DNA of 64,000 bases from Flavobacteriales bacterium (GTDB lineage Bacteria; Bacteroidota; Bacteroidia; Flavobacteriales_F; PHOS-HE28): assembly GCA_016705955.1 (NCBI GenBank), contig JADJKO010000006.1, positions 62,001 through 126,000 of the forward strand, read 5' to 3'. The translations under genes and the position numbers were made by a program. How positions within the stretch are numbered: the stretch's first letter is position 1; each line of letters opens with the position of its first letter. Shown piece by piece: positions 26,881 to 34,555 of this stretch. The notes beneath the pieces were generated by a model, which was given only the letters and a program-made list of their open reading frames with translations, searched no databases and was not told where the DNA came from.

Positions 26881-27273
26881 ATGACCACATCCACTTTCCG
26901 GAGCGCCCTTACCAGCGCGTTGGTACTGGCCCTCGTGGCCTTCCTGTTGCCCTCCTGCACGAAGGAGAAGCCCACCAAGGCGGTCATCATCGTGAAGAAG
27001 GCGGACGGGACCGTAGTGCCGGACGCTTATGTGAAGCTGTACGCCAACCCGCAGTTCCCATTGGGCGACCCGAACCGGTTGACCAAGGAGACCAATACGG
27101 ACGGGGCCGGGGTGGCCACCTTCGATTACACCGACTACTACGAGCAGGGCCAGAGCGGCTTCGCGGTGTTGGATATCCTGTGTACCTCCGATACGCTCGT
27201 GGGTGAGGGCATCATCAAGATCGAAGAGGAGAAGACCAACGAGGAGACGGTCATCATCCTTCCGGCCGAGTAG
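26881..27273 (+). CDS. Small lipoprotein with an Ig-like/transthyretin-like fold
   Basis: 130 residues. The signal peptide ends in the lipobox LLPSC, so it should be lipid-anchored. The mature part (KAVIIVKKADGTVVPDAYVKLYANP ... TDGAGVATFDY ... GEGIIKIEEEKTNEETVIILPAE) has the strand pattern of carboxypeptidase-regulatory or Big-type beta sandwiches common in Bacteroidota surface lipoproteins. No enzymatic motif. It is divergent from the cyclophilin operon and faces the next small gene tail to tail. Confidence 0.7.
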   Translation: MTTSTFRSALTSALVLALVAFLLPSCTKEKPTKAVIIVKKADGTVVPDAYVKLYANPQFPLGDPNRLTKETNTDGAGVATFDYTDYYEQGQSGFAVLDILCTSDTLVGEGIIKIEEEKTNEETVIILPAE

Positions 27274-27282
27274 GGCATTGTC

Positions 27283-27618
27283 CTACGCCACCTCGAAATA
27301 AGCGAGCACCGCTTCCTTCATCAAGCGTTCCTGTTCATCGCCGCCCAGTGCGGGTAGCTCCTGCACGCGTTCGAAGTGCGGCCAGCCGTCCGCATCGCGA
27401 CCCACCTCCTTGTAGTACCCGAAGGGGACCAGCACTACGCAGATGCCGATGTGCATCAGGTTCACCTTTTCGTCCTTCTTGAACTCCCGGGCGTGCTGTC
27501 CCAGTTCCTGGATCCCGATCAGGAACAGGATCGCGTTCAGGTCCAGTGTCCCGGCGTCGAATCGTTTCGTCAGTTGGTTGACGAGGTCGCGCCAGCGTTT
27601 TTCGAAGGAGAGGTCCAT
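27283..27618 (-). CDS. Small conserved protein of unknown function
   Basis: 111 residues, soluble apart from one moderately hydrophobic helix (VNLMHIGICVVLVPFGYY). The FEKRWRDLVNQLTKRFDAGTLD start, NAILFLIGIQELGQ and the acidic tail give the look of a compact conserved Bacteroidota protein. I recognise no motif. A TAGTTTCG box is about 34 bases upstream, divergent from the next secreted protein. Confidence 0.65.
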   Translation of the reverse strand: MDLSFEKRWRDLVNQLTKRFDAGTLDLNAILFLIGIQELGQHAREFKKDEKVNLMHIGICVVLVPFGYYKEVGRDADGWPHFERVQELPALGGDEQERLMKEAVLAYFEVA

Positions 27619-27677
27619 GAACGAATGATCCTGAGCCGAAGGCGGCGAAACTACGCTGGTCGTCTTTGATCAAGTTC

Positions 27678-27685
27678 TACTTTCG
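27678..27685 (+). promoter_or_regulatory. -7-like box four bases before the secreted-protein gene
   Basis: TACTTTCG, four bases, then ATG 27690. It is one base off TAnnTTTG and in the leaderless geometry. Confidence 0.45.
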
Positions 27686-27689
27686 AGGC

Positions 27690-28946
27690 ATGCATAGCGC
27701 GCCTCGGAAATTATTGGTCCTGCTGTCCACTTCGCTCCTCTCACATATTAGCCTGATAGCGCAGAACGACACGCCATGTGGCGCTCCTCCTCTGCCGGTC
27801 CACATAGGTGCCTGTACGTTCGATACATACAGCACGGCAGGGTACACTTACCAAAGCGATGCGGCGAATGGCGGCGTTCCGAATTGTGGGTTTCCGGGAT
27901 CACCGGATGTTTGGTTCACCGTTACCGTTCCTCCTTCCGGAGCGCTGGCCATTACCACACAGGCCGGGACGATCACGGATGGCGGCATCGCGATCTACAG
28001 GGGTCCATGCACTGCGTTGCAGTTCCTCGAGTGCGATGATGATGATGCTGTGGGCATGATGTGCGTAGTGGATCGCTCCGACCTGATACCCGGAGAGACC
28101 CTGTACGTGCGATTCTGGCGTGCTGCGAACATCGGAACCGGCACCTTCGGTATTTGTGCCGTGGAGTCGCATTCGGATTGTCGTGTGGCGGTTCCGGTAT
28201 GCCACACATTCCATGTGGACGGCAACGCATATGGCCCGGGTTCAACGATGGATGAGTTCGCGAACTTCTGCGACATCTCCGAGTTCCAGTCGCATTGGTT
28301 CTTTTTCCATTTCCTGAACGGAGGCACCTTCGAGTTCAAGATCTTCCCGGATGCGGTCGCGGGCTTTTATCCCGACTATGATTGGCTCTTGTTCCAGGGC
28401 AACGTGGTCACATTCTGCACCACGCACACCCCGAATACCCCGCCGCTCATGTGCAACGGCAGTAGCTCCACCGGGCCTTCAGGAGAAACAGGGTTGGACG
28501 TTGCCGGGGTGAGCATGTCGGTTCCAGCTGGACCCGGCAACCCATTCTGTCCGATCCTCAATGTCAACGCGGGGCAGTACTACTACCTTTTCATGAACAA
28601 CTTCTCCACCACCTCGACCGGATTCACGCTGGAAGTGGGCGGATCGGCGGAATTGGATTGCGACATCGTGCTTGGCGTTGCAGCAGGGCACATTGGCACA
28701 GCGGCCCCGATCGAGGTCTTTCCCATACCGGCACATGAGCAGATCACGATCCGCATGGGGACAACACATTCCGCACGCGTACGGATCGTGGATACGACCG
28801 GGCGGCCTTGTATGGATATTCCGGTCAACGAAAAGGATGTGATCAGGGTCCCGGTGGTGGACCTTAAGCCGGGTGTGTACACGGTCGTGGTTCTGGATCG
28901 GACAGGAGTGATGCTTGGTGCGAACCGGTTGGTGGTGGATCGATGA
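27690..28946 (+). CDS. Secreted protein with T9SS type A sorting domain
   Basis: 418 residues. A signal peptide (LLVLLSTSLLSHISLIAQ) is followed by a Cys-rich beta domain of the kind often found in Bacteroidota secreted proteins (CTFDTYSTAGYTYQSD ... GFPGSPDVWFTVTVPPSGALAI ... ECDDDD), then a second unit (HSDCRVAVPVCHTFHVDG ... WFFFHFLNGGTFEFKI ... YPDYDWLLF). The end PIEVFPIPAHEQITIRM ... GVYTVVVLD is a type IX sorting domain. Function unknown. Its stop overlaps the CvpA start by four bases, which ties a surface protein to a membrane gene. Confidence 0.82.
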   Translation: MHSAPRKLLVLLSTSLLSHISLIAQNDTPCGAPPLPVHIGACTFDTYSTAGYTYQSDAANGGVPNCGFPGSPDVWFTVTVPPSGALAITTQAGTITDGGIAIYRGPCTALQFLECDDDDAVGMMCVVDRSDLIPGETLYVRFWRAANIGTGTFGICAVESHSDCRVAVPVCHTFHVDGNAYGPGSTMDEFANFCDISEFQSHWFFFHFLNGGTFEFKIFPDAVAGFYPDYDWLLFQGNVVTFCTTHTPNTPPLMCNGSSSTGPSGETGLDVAGVSMSVPAGPGNPFCPILNVNAGQYYYLFMNNFSTTSTGFTLEVGGSAELDCDIVLGVAAGHIGTAAPIEVFPIPAHEQITIRMGTTHSARVRIVDTTGRPCMDIPVNEKDVIRVPVVDLKPGVYTVVVLDRTGVMLGANRLVVDR

Positions 28947-29452
28947 ACTGGCTCGATATCACCCTCCTCATCGTTCTGGGCTTCGCGGCCCTCAAGGGGT
29001 TCCAGCGCGGCTTTATCATCGAACTGGCGTCCGTGGTCGGACTTGTGGTCGGCATTTGGGCGGGGATCCACATCAGCGAGGAGGTCACCGAGTGGTTGGG
29101 TTTGGAGATCAAGCAGGAAGCGGTCGCGTTCCTGATCACCTTCGTTCTTGTGCTGGTGCTGATCACGTTGCTGGCACGTGTGCTCACCAAGGTCATCGAC
29201 ATTACGCAACTCAGCCTACCGAACAAACTTGCGGGGATCGTTTTCGGTGTAGTGCGCTCGGCGTTCACCCTCAGTATCGCACTGAACCTGATCATGGGCT
29301 ACTCCGAAGGCGCCACACCAGCACAGGATGTTCGGGAAGCGTCGCACCTGTTCACGCCGATACGCGCTTTCGCACCGACCATCATTCCAGCGGTAGAGGA
29401 AACGAAGTGGATGCAGCCACTGCGACAGGAGTTGTCCGGGCTTGGCCGATAG
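28943..29452 (+). CDS. CvpA-family integral membrane protein
   Basis: 169 residues with four transmembrane helices. The N-terminus WLDITLLIVLGFAALKGFQRGFIIELASVVGLVVGIWAG and the central ARVLTKVIDITQLSLPNKLAGIVFGVVRSAFTLSI match CvpA/colicin V production family proteins, which despite the name have a general envelope or stress role that is not well defined. ATGA overlap with the upstream secreted protein. Confidence 0.88.
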   Translation: MNWLDITLLIVLGFAALKGFQRGFIIELASVVGLVVGIWAGIHISEEVTEWLGLEIKQEAVAFLITFVLVLVLITLLARVLTKVIDITQLSLPNKLAGIVFGVVRSAFTLSIALNLIMGYSEGATPAQDVREASHLFTPIRAFAPTIIPAVEETKWMQPLRQELSGLGR

Positions 29453-29454
29453 TG

Positions 29455-29955
29455 CTAGGAAAATGCAATGGCCAATTGAACCACAAGACCAAGGATTCCG
29501 ACGGCGAGGACGAGCCAGATTTGCCATGATTTCACGCTCGCATCCACAGCTTCGGCACGAGCCTTTCGCTGCCGCTCCAAATATTCGAGCCCCCATTTCA
29601 GAATCTCGACATCCGATTTTGGACTATTCGCTCTAGTGCGGAACCGGCTTCTGAACATGTCATTCTGAGAGAGTGCTTCAATTCGAGTCAGGCGCTCGCT
29701 TTCCTCGGGGATGGACTTAACCCAGGAAGGTCGGCCGCGACCTAAGAGCATCCTTTCCTTCCACTCTCGCAGCTGGCGTGAATTCGCCCCTAGGCGGAAC
29801 AGTTCTGAATGAGCGAGGACAAGCTCCCGTAACGACTCCGTCGATTCAATGTTCAGCCGATGCCGCAAGCCCTCATACGTAATCAACGAGTTTTCGTCGT
29901 TGCAGGCCATGATCCAAATAGCGGAAACACGGCCGAATTGTTCGAGTTCGTTCAT
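29455..29955 (-). CDS. Unknown tail-anchored protein
   Basis: 166 residues. It begins with a small helical region (LITYEGLRHRLNIESTESLRELVLAHSELFRLG) that looks like a winged-helix-type or short DNA-binding module, continues with an Arg-rich part (REWKERMLLGRGRPSW) and a coiled-coil-like segment (EILKWGLEYLERQRKARAEAV), and ends in a single hydrophobic helix (IWLVLAVGILGLVVQLAIAF), so it is likely anchored by its tail with the N-terminus in the cytoplasm. G+C is lower than in pgk and cvpA. Its start overlaps the pgk stop by four bases, so it is made from the pgk message. I do not recognise the family. Confidence 0.6.
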   Translation of the reverse strand: MNELEQFGRVSAIWIMACNDENSLITYEGLRHRLNIESTESLRELVLAHSELFRLGANSRQLREWKERMLLGRGRPSWVKSIPEESERLTRIEALSQNDMFRSRFRTRANSPKSDVEILKWGLEYLERQRKARAEAVDASVKSWQIWLVLAVGILGLVVQLAIAFS

Positions 29956-31148
29956 TGATTAGATGCTATCGCCGCGATCCCTGGCAACACCTTTCCCTCT
30001 AGGTATTCCAGCATCGCACCGCCACCGGTGCTCACATAGCTGATCTTGTCCGCTAGCCCGAACTGGTTCACGGCCGCAACGCTATCGCCGCCACCGACCA
30101 ACGAGAACGCACCCTTGCTGGTCGCTTCTGCAACCGCTTCGGCGATGGCGACCGTGCCGCGTTGAAAGGGCTTCATCTCGAACACGCCCATCGGTCCGTT
30201 CCAAAGAAGTGTCTTGCTGCGGAGTACGGCGGTACGGAAACTCTCGATGGACTTCTCACCGATGTCCAGTGCCATCCAACCATCGGGCACCGCATCGGCC
30301 GCGGCCTCGTCGGTGTTCGCGGTTTCGGAGAAGGCATCCGCCACCACCGCATCCGTTGGGATGTGCAGTTGTACGCCTTTGGCCCTCGCTTCTTCGATGA
30401 TGGTGCGCGCTGTGTCGAGCAGGTCCTCTTCCACCAAGCTGGCGCCGGTCTGTCCGCCCATTGCGCGCACGAACGTGTTCGCCATACCCCCGCCGATGAT
30501 CAGCTCATCGCATGAGTTGATGAGGTTCCGCAGCACATCGATCTTGCTACTCACCTTGCTGCCACCAACGATCGCGGTCATGGGGCGCTGCGGATGCCCA
30601 AGCACCTTGCCGACACTATCGATCTCGGCTTGCATCAAGTACCCGAAGAGCTTCGCTGAAGGGAAGAATTTCGCGACGATGGTCGTGCTGGCATGCGCAC
30701 GGTGTGCGGTGCCAAAGGCGTCGTTCACATACACATCCCCCAGTTCGCTCAGGCTTTTGCTGAAGGCTTCATCACCAGCTTCCTCTTCCGGATGGAAGCG
30801 CAGGTTCTCCAACACCAGCACCTCGCCGGGCCTCAATGCGGCTGCTTTCGCCTTTGCATCCGCACCGACGCAATCGGTCGAGAACCGAATCGGTTTGCCA
30901 AGCAGGCCACTAAGGTGTTCCGCAATAGGCTTCAAGCTCATCGCGGGGTTCACCTTTCCCTTCGGGCGACCGAGGTGGCTCATCAGGATCGCGCTCCCGC
31001 CGTCGGTCAGGATCTTGTTCACGGTCGGGAGGATCGCGCGTGCGCGTGTATCGTCCGTCACCTTGCCATTGGCATCCTGCGGCACGTTCAGATCCACGCG
31101 GACCAAGGCTTTCTTTCCGCTGAAGTTGTAGGTATCCATCGTCAACAT
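29952..31148 (-). CDS. pgk: Phosphoglycerate kinase
   Basis: 398 residues, full length. It makes ATP from 1,3-bisphosphoglycerate in glycolysis. Substrate motifs RVDLNVP, SHLGRPKG, LENLRFHPEE, and the nucleotide-side GGGMANTFV and WNGPMGVFE are complete. A TATTTTCG box ends five bases before the first ATG (31148), which favours that start; a second ATG three codons later gives MDTYNFSG. Downstream it overlaps a tail-anchored protein of unknown function. Confidence 0.97.
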   Translation of the reverse strand: MLTMDTYNFSGKKALVRVDLNVPQDANGKVTDDTRARAILPTVNKILTDGGSAILMSHLGRPKGKVNPAMSLKPIAEHLSGLLGKPIRFSTDCVGADAKAKAAALRPGEVLVLENLRFHPEEEAGDEAFSKSLSELGDVYVNDAFGTAHRAHASTTIVAKFFPSAKLFGYLMQAEIDSVGKVLGHPQRPMTAIVGGSKVSSKIDVLRNLINSCDELIIGGGMANTFVRAMGGQTGASLVEEDLLDTARTIIEEARAKGVQLHIPTDAVVADAFSETANTDEAAADAVPDGWMALDIGEKSIESFRTAVLRSKTLLWNGPMGVFEMKPFQRGTVAIAEAVAEATSKGAFSLVGGGDSVAAVNQFGLADKISYVSTGGGAMLEYLEGKVLPGIAAIASNQ

Positions 31149-31153
31149 GGCCG

Positions 31154-31161
31154 CGAAAATA
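31154..31161 (-). promoter_or_regulatory. -7-like box of pgk
   Basis: TATTTTCG on the minus strand, five bases before ATG 31148. The CATGTG inverted-repeat arm starts two bases further upstream. Confidence 0.45.
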
Positions 31162-31163
31162 TC

Positions 31164-31288
31164 ATGTGCTCATGTGACCATGTGCCGCCGCACGCATTTC
31201 CACCCGCCATGTGCCCATGAAATGCCGAACCGCCGCTAGCCCCAAGTGCTGCCTCGGCCGCGGTGGGCACATGGTCACATGAGCACAT
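31164..31288. repeat. CATGTG-rich inverted repeat between pgk and holB
   Basis: Two perfect 23-base arms (31164-31186 and 31266-31288) in opposite orientation with 79 bases between them. Each arm is three CATGTG-type units spaced by two bases. Between the arms there is a further CATGTGCCCATG and a GCATTTC/GAAATGC pair (31194-31200 and 31217-31223). One arm abuts the pgk -7 box and the other ends 12 bases before the holB -7-like box. The 164-base divergent intergenic region holds nothing else I can see. Confidence 0.85.
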
Positions 31289-31300
31289 AGCCACTTGTTC

Positions 31301-31308
31301 TTTCTTTG
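31301..31308 (+). promoter_or_regulatory. -7-like box four bases before holB
   Basis: TTTCTTTG, four bases, then GTG 31313. This spacing favours the GTG over the in-frame TTG at 31295. Confidence 0.4.
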
Positions 31309-31312
31309 TCCC

Positions 31313-32434
31313 GTGCTCTTCTCCAAGGTCATCGGTCACGCGGCGCTGAAAGCGAAGCTCATCGGCAACATCCGCGAGGGTCGTGTGCCGCACGCGCAAT
31401 TGATGGTCGGACCGCGCGGTAGCGGGAACCTGGCCATGGCGCTGGCCTACGCGCAATACCTGCTCTGCGAGAACAAAGGCCAAGCGGATGCGTGCGGGAC
31501 CTGTCCATCATGCATCCAAATGGCGAAGCTGGAGCACCCCGATCTGCACCTGGCCTTCCCGATCTTCTTCACGGACAAGGTGAAGACCTGCGACCATTTC
31601 GTGGCGGACTGGCGACACGCGGTGATCGAGGAGCCGTACATCGATATCGAACAGTGGCGCGATCAACTGGAGAGCGAGAACAAACAGTTGCGGATGGGCG
31701 TGGACATCGCCCAGGAGATCCAGCGCAAACTCAGCTTGAAGAGCTTCCGAGGTGGTCATAAGGTGATGGTCATCTGGCAGCCGGAGTTGATGGATCCGCC
31801 TGCGGCGAACAAACTGTTGAAAGTGTTGGAGGAGCCTGAGCCCGGCACCGTCTTTCTCCTCGTGTGCAGTGACCCGGACCAGTTGTTGGCCACGATCGTG
31901 AGCCGCGCACAACTCATCAAAGTACCGGCTCTGCCACCAGTGGAACTCGGGGAAGCACTCCGCGAGCGGTTCCCCGAATTATCCGAAGCGGACTCCGTGA
32001 ACCTTGCCTTGCGCGCAGAAGGCGACCTGCTTGAAGCCGTGGAGATGGCAGGCAAAGGCGAAGAGGAATTGTTCGTCTTCTTCCGCGACTGGCTACGACA
32101 CTGCTACAAGCGTGAAGTGGTGCAGGCTGTGGAGTACGGTGAACATTTCCAGAAGATGGGCCGCGAGCGGCAGAAGTCCTTGGTGCGTTACGGCCTTTAC
32201 ATGATCCGCCAATGCGCTATGCAATGGCAACAGCTACCAGACCTCGTGCGCGTACTTGGCCAAGAGTTGGAGTTCGTGCAGAACTTCAGCAAGTTGCTGA
32301 ACGAGCGGAATGCGGACGGCATCCGCCGCGAACTGGAGACCGCCCACGTTCACATCGAGCGCAACGCCAACCCCAAGGTCCTGTTCATGGACCTGAGTTA
32401 CCGGATGATGGGGCACTTGCGGGGCGGGGCGTGA
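31313..32434 (+). CDS. holB: DNA polymerase III delta-prime subunit (clamp-loader subunit)
   Basis: 373 residues. The start FSKVIGHAALKAKLIGNIREGRVPHAQLMVGP is the clamp-loader core; the P-loop is degenerate (GPRGSGNL, no Lys), as expected for the non-ATPase delta-prime role. A four-Cys zinc module is seen as LLCENKGQADACGTCPSC, and the sensor-like MDPPAANKLLKVLEEPEPGTVFLLV closes the AAA fold. It helps load the sliding clamp at the replication fork. Start: GTG, supported by the spacing of the upstream -7-like box. RicT follows 247 bases later. Confidence 0.93.
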   Translation: MLFSKVIGHAALKAKLIGNIREGRVPHAQLMVGPRGSGNLAMALAYAQYLLCENKGQADACGTCPSCIQMAKLEHPDLHLAFPIFFTDKVKTCDHFVADWRHAVIEEPYIDIEQWRDQLESENKQLRMGVDIAQEIQRKLSLKSFRGGHKVMVIWQPELMDPPAANKLLKVLEEPEPGTVFLLVCSDPDQLLATIVSRAQLIKVPALPPVELGEALRERFPELSEADSVNLALRAEGDLLEAVEMAGKGEEELFVFFRDWLRHCYKREVVQAVEYGEHFQKMGRERQKSLVRYGLYMIRQCAMQWQQLPDLVRVLGQELEFVQNFSKLLNERNADGIRRELETAHVHIERNANPKVLFMDLSYRMMGHLRGGA

Positions 32435-32447
32435 GTTCGGAGGAATT

Positions 32448-32566
32448 GTAAGATCGTTTCACGCGGAGGCGCGGGGAACGCGGAGAAGAGCAATCCTATG
32501 TGCTGATGTCCGGAAGGAGCCAGCAAGCTCAGCGTCCTCCGCGCCTCCGCGTGAGACATCTTGTAC
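32448..32566. mobile_element. Gene-less 119-bp inverted-repeat element (MITE-like), same family as the 56.7-kb unit
   Basis: Arms of 24 bases (32459-32482 and 32531-32554, 21 of 24 matching in inverted orientation, beginning TCACGCGGAGGCGCGG) enclose 48 bases without a gene. Similarity extends outward on both sides (AAGATCGTT against AAGATGTC). The terminal sequence is close to the ends of the GxxExxY unit at 56731-57275 (CACCGCAGAGGCG...CGGAGG). It fills about half of the holB-ricT gap; the rest (32567-32669) holds nothing recognisable. Confidence 0.65.
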
Positions 32567-32669
32567 ATCACAGCAGCGCGCCCCGCCTCTTACAAGAACC
32601 GACAACCCCGTGTTAGCCCATAGCCCGACCGGACCCCCAAAGCCCTGATCCGCCCCGCGCACCCCCTCC

Positions 32670-32677
32670 TATCTTCG
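32670..32677 (+). promoter_or_regulatory. -7-like box four bases before ricT
   Basis: TATCTTCG, four C bases, then ATG 32682. Best example of the near-leaderless arrangement. Confidence 0.5.
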
Positions 32678-32681
32678 CCCC

Positions 32682-34040
32682 ATGTCATGTGCAGGGTGTA
32701 GCAGTGTGGGGCCGGATGGCAAACCGGCCGGGTGCAAGAGCAATGGCTATTGCAGTACCAGCGGGTGCAACAAGCTCGGCGTATTCGACTGGCTGACGGG
32801 CGTTCCGCTTGCGGCGGGCCAGCAAGCCTTTGACGGTGTGGAGGTCCGGTTCAAGAACACCCGGAAAGGATTCTACCGGAACACTTCCGGCCTGCAATTG
32901 ATGCCCGGGGACCTGATCACCGTGGACGCCAGCCCGGGTCACGACGTGGGGATGGTGAGCCTGACGGGCGAACTCGTGCGTGCGCAAATGGCGCGGCGCA
33001 GCGTGACGGTGGAGACCTACGAGTTGCGCAAGGTCTTGCACAAGAGCACACAAGAGGACATCGACCGCTGGCACGAGGCGCGCAAACAGGAGGACGACAC
33101 CATGCTCACGAGTCGCGCCATGGTGCGCGAAGCGAAACTGGACATGAAAGTGACCGACGTGGAGTATCAAGGCGATGGCACCAAGGCCATTGTGTACTAC
33201 ACGGCCGAGGACCGCATCGACTTCCGTGGGATCGTGCGCACCATGAGCGACCGTTTCAAAGTGCGGCTGGAGATGAAGCAGATCGGTGCGCGGCAGGAAA
33301 CGGGGCGCATCGGGGGCATCGGAAGTTGCGGCCGCGAGTTGTGCTGTAGTACATGGCTCACCGATTTCCGGAGTGTGACCACCAGCGCGGCGCGCTACCA
33401 ACAGCTCGCCTTGAATCCGCAGAAACTCGCAGGCCAGTGCGGCAAGTTGAAGTGCTGCCTGAACTACGAACTGGATATGTATATCGAAGCGATCAAGAGC
33501 TTCCCCAGCCAGAGCGCAAAGTTGAAGACCGAGCAAGGCACCGGCGCACACATGAAGACCGACATCTTCACGGGCAAGATGTGGTACGGGTTCAAGAAGC
33601 CCGGTGAAGCGTTCGTGATGGCCGGCTTTCCGGTGGAAGTGGTCCGTGACATCCAAGCGAAGAACAAGGCCGGCGAGATCCCGTCCGTGGACCTGAACAT
33701 GGTCGATGAGCCGAAGGAGGCGGTGGTGAAAGGCCCGGACTATGAGAACGTGGTGGGGCAGGACGACCTGACCCGCTTCGACAGCAAAAGCAAGAGCGGC
33801 AAGCGTCGCTCGCGCGGCAAGGAGCGGCGTCCAGGTGGCGGCGGCGGTCAACGCACGGAAAAGGTCCAAGGCGGCACAGTTCCGGCGCAACAGAAGCAAA
33901 GCGAACCGCGTCCGCAGCAAGCGGTGGGCGGCGGCGAACAACGATCCGGCGATCGCAACAACCGCCGTCGGCGCGGGCGCGGCAGGGGGGGCAACAAGCC
34001 CGAGGGCGGCGGCGCTCCACCAACTCCTTCTGCGAATTGA
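32682..34040 (+). CDS. ricT: PSP1-domain protein, RicT/YaaT type
   Basis: 452 residues. The PSP1 core is at about 170-290, with GSCGRELCCSTWL and AGQCGKLKCCLNYELD carrying the Cys pairs that, in the Bacillus RicA-RicF-RicT complex, are tied to iron-sulphur binding and RNase Y-dependent RNA maturation. The extreme N-terminus has further cysteines (C3, C6, C18, C24, C29). The last 95 residues are an Arg/Gly/Gln-rich tail (RRRRGRGRGG), longer than in most homologues and probably disordered and RNA-binding. It sits between holB and gldH, a usual Bacteroidota order. Confidence 0.92.
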   Translation: MSCAGCSSVGPDGKPAGCKSNGYCSTSGCNKLGVFDWLTGVPLAAGQQAFDGVEVRFKNTRKGFYRNTSGLQLMPGDLITVDASPGHDVGMVSLTGELVRAQMARRSVTVETYELRKVLHKSTQEDIDRWHEARKQEDDTMLTSRAMVREAKLDMKVTDVEYQGDGTKAIVYYTAEDRIDFRGIVRTMSDRFKVRLEMKQIGARQETGRIGGIGSCGRELCCSTWLTDFRSVTTSAARYQQLALNPQKLAGQCGKLKCCLNYELDMYIEAIKSFPSQSAKLKTEQGTGAHMKTDIFTGKMWYGFKKPGEAFVMAGFPVEVVRDIQAKNKAGEIPSVDLNMVDEPKEAVVKGPDYENVVGQDDLTRFDSKSKSGKRRSRGKERRPGGGGGQRTEKVQGGTVPAQQKQSEPRPQQAVGGGEQRSGDRNNRRRRGRGRGGNKPEGGGAPPTPSAN

Positions 34041-34519
34041 AACCACTGTTGGGCGGCATCGGTCTGGTAGCGCTGCTGGCCACGGGCTGCGCGAACGACA
34101 TGGTGTTCGAGTCCGATGTGGAAGTGCCGAATGGTGCATGGGCGAGCAGCTTCCAGCCCTCCTTCGAATTCGACATCACCGATACCGTGAGCAAGCACGA
34201 TGTGTACATCGAAGTGCGCCACACCGGCGATTATCCATACAGCGACCTGTACCTCTTCGTGGATCTCACCGGTCCCGGAGGACGCACGCATCGCGATACC
34301 GTGGAGTGCATCCTCGCCGACCCGAGCGGGCGTTGGATGGGGAGAGGCACGGGCTTCATTTTCGCGGACCGGATCCAAGCCAAGGTCCTTTACCGGCTCG
34401 GCAACAGATTTCCCGCTTCCGGCCGTTATACCATGAAGTTGGAGCAGGCCATGCGCGTGGATCCATTGCCGTCGGTGATCGATGTGGGGGTGAGCATCCA
34501 ACGCAGCAAGGCGCACTGA
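34037..34519 (+). CDS. gldH: Gliding motility lipoprotein GldH
   Basis: 160 residues. Signal plus lipobox LLATGC (Cys18), then the GldH-type beta domain (VFESDVEVPNGAWASS ... IEVRHTGDYPYSDLYLFVDL ... FADRIQAKVLYRLGN ... GRYTMKLEQAMR). GldH is needed for gliding and for the type IX machinery in Flavobacterium johnsoniae. The start is TTG, overlapping the ricT stop by four bases; no ATG would give the signal peptide. Confidence 0.9.
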   Translation: MKPLLGGIGLVALLATGCANDMVFESDVEVPNGAWASSFQPSFEFDITDTVSKHDVYIEVRHTGDYPYSDLYLFVDLTGPGGRTHRDTVECILADPSGRWMGRGTGFIFADRIQAKVLYRLGNRFPASGRYTMKLEQAMRVDPLPSVIDVGVSIQRSKAH

Positions 34520-34540
34520 CCAAGACGTGATCACCACCGA

Positions 34541-34548
34541 TACCTTCG
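34541..34548 (+). promoter_or_regulatory. -7-like box before the PBP1A gene
   Basis: TACCTTCG, seven bases before ATG 34556, inside the short gldH-PBP1A gap. Confidence 0.4.
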
Positions 34549-34555
34549 GATCGCG

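Noticed and set aside
31164..31288. CATGTG repeats as CRISPR or tandem array
   Set aside because: Arms are inverted, only two, with non-spacer sequence between them; no cas genes nearby.
32685..34139. Long minus-strand frame opposite ricT
   Set aside because: ricT is clearly encoded on the plus strand with conserved cysteines; the other is a mirror of its codons.
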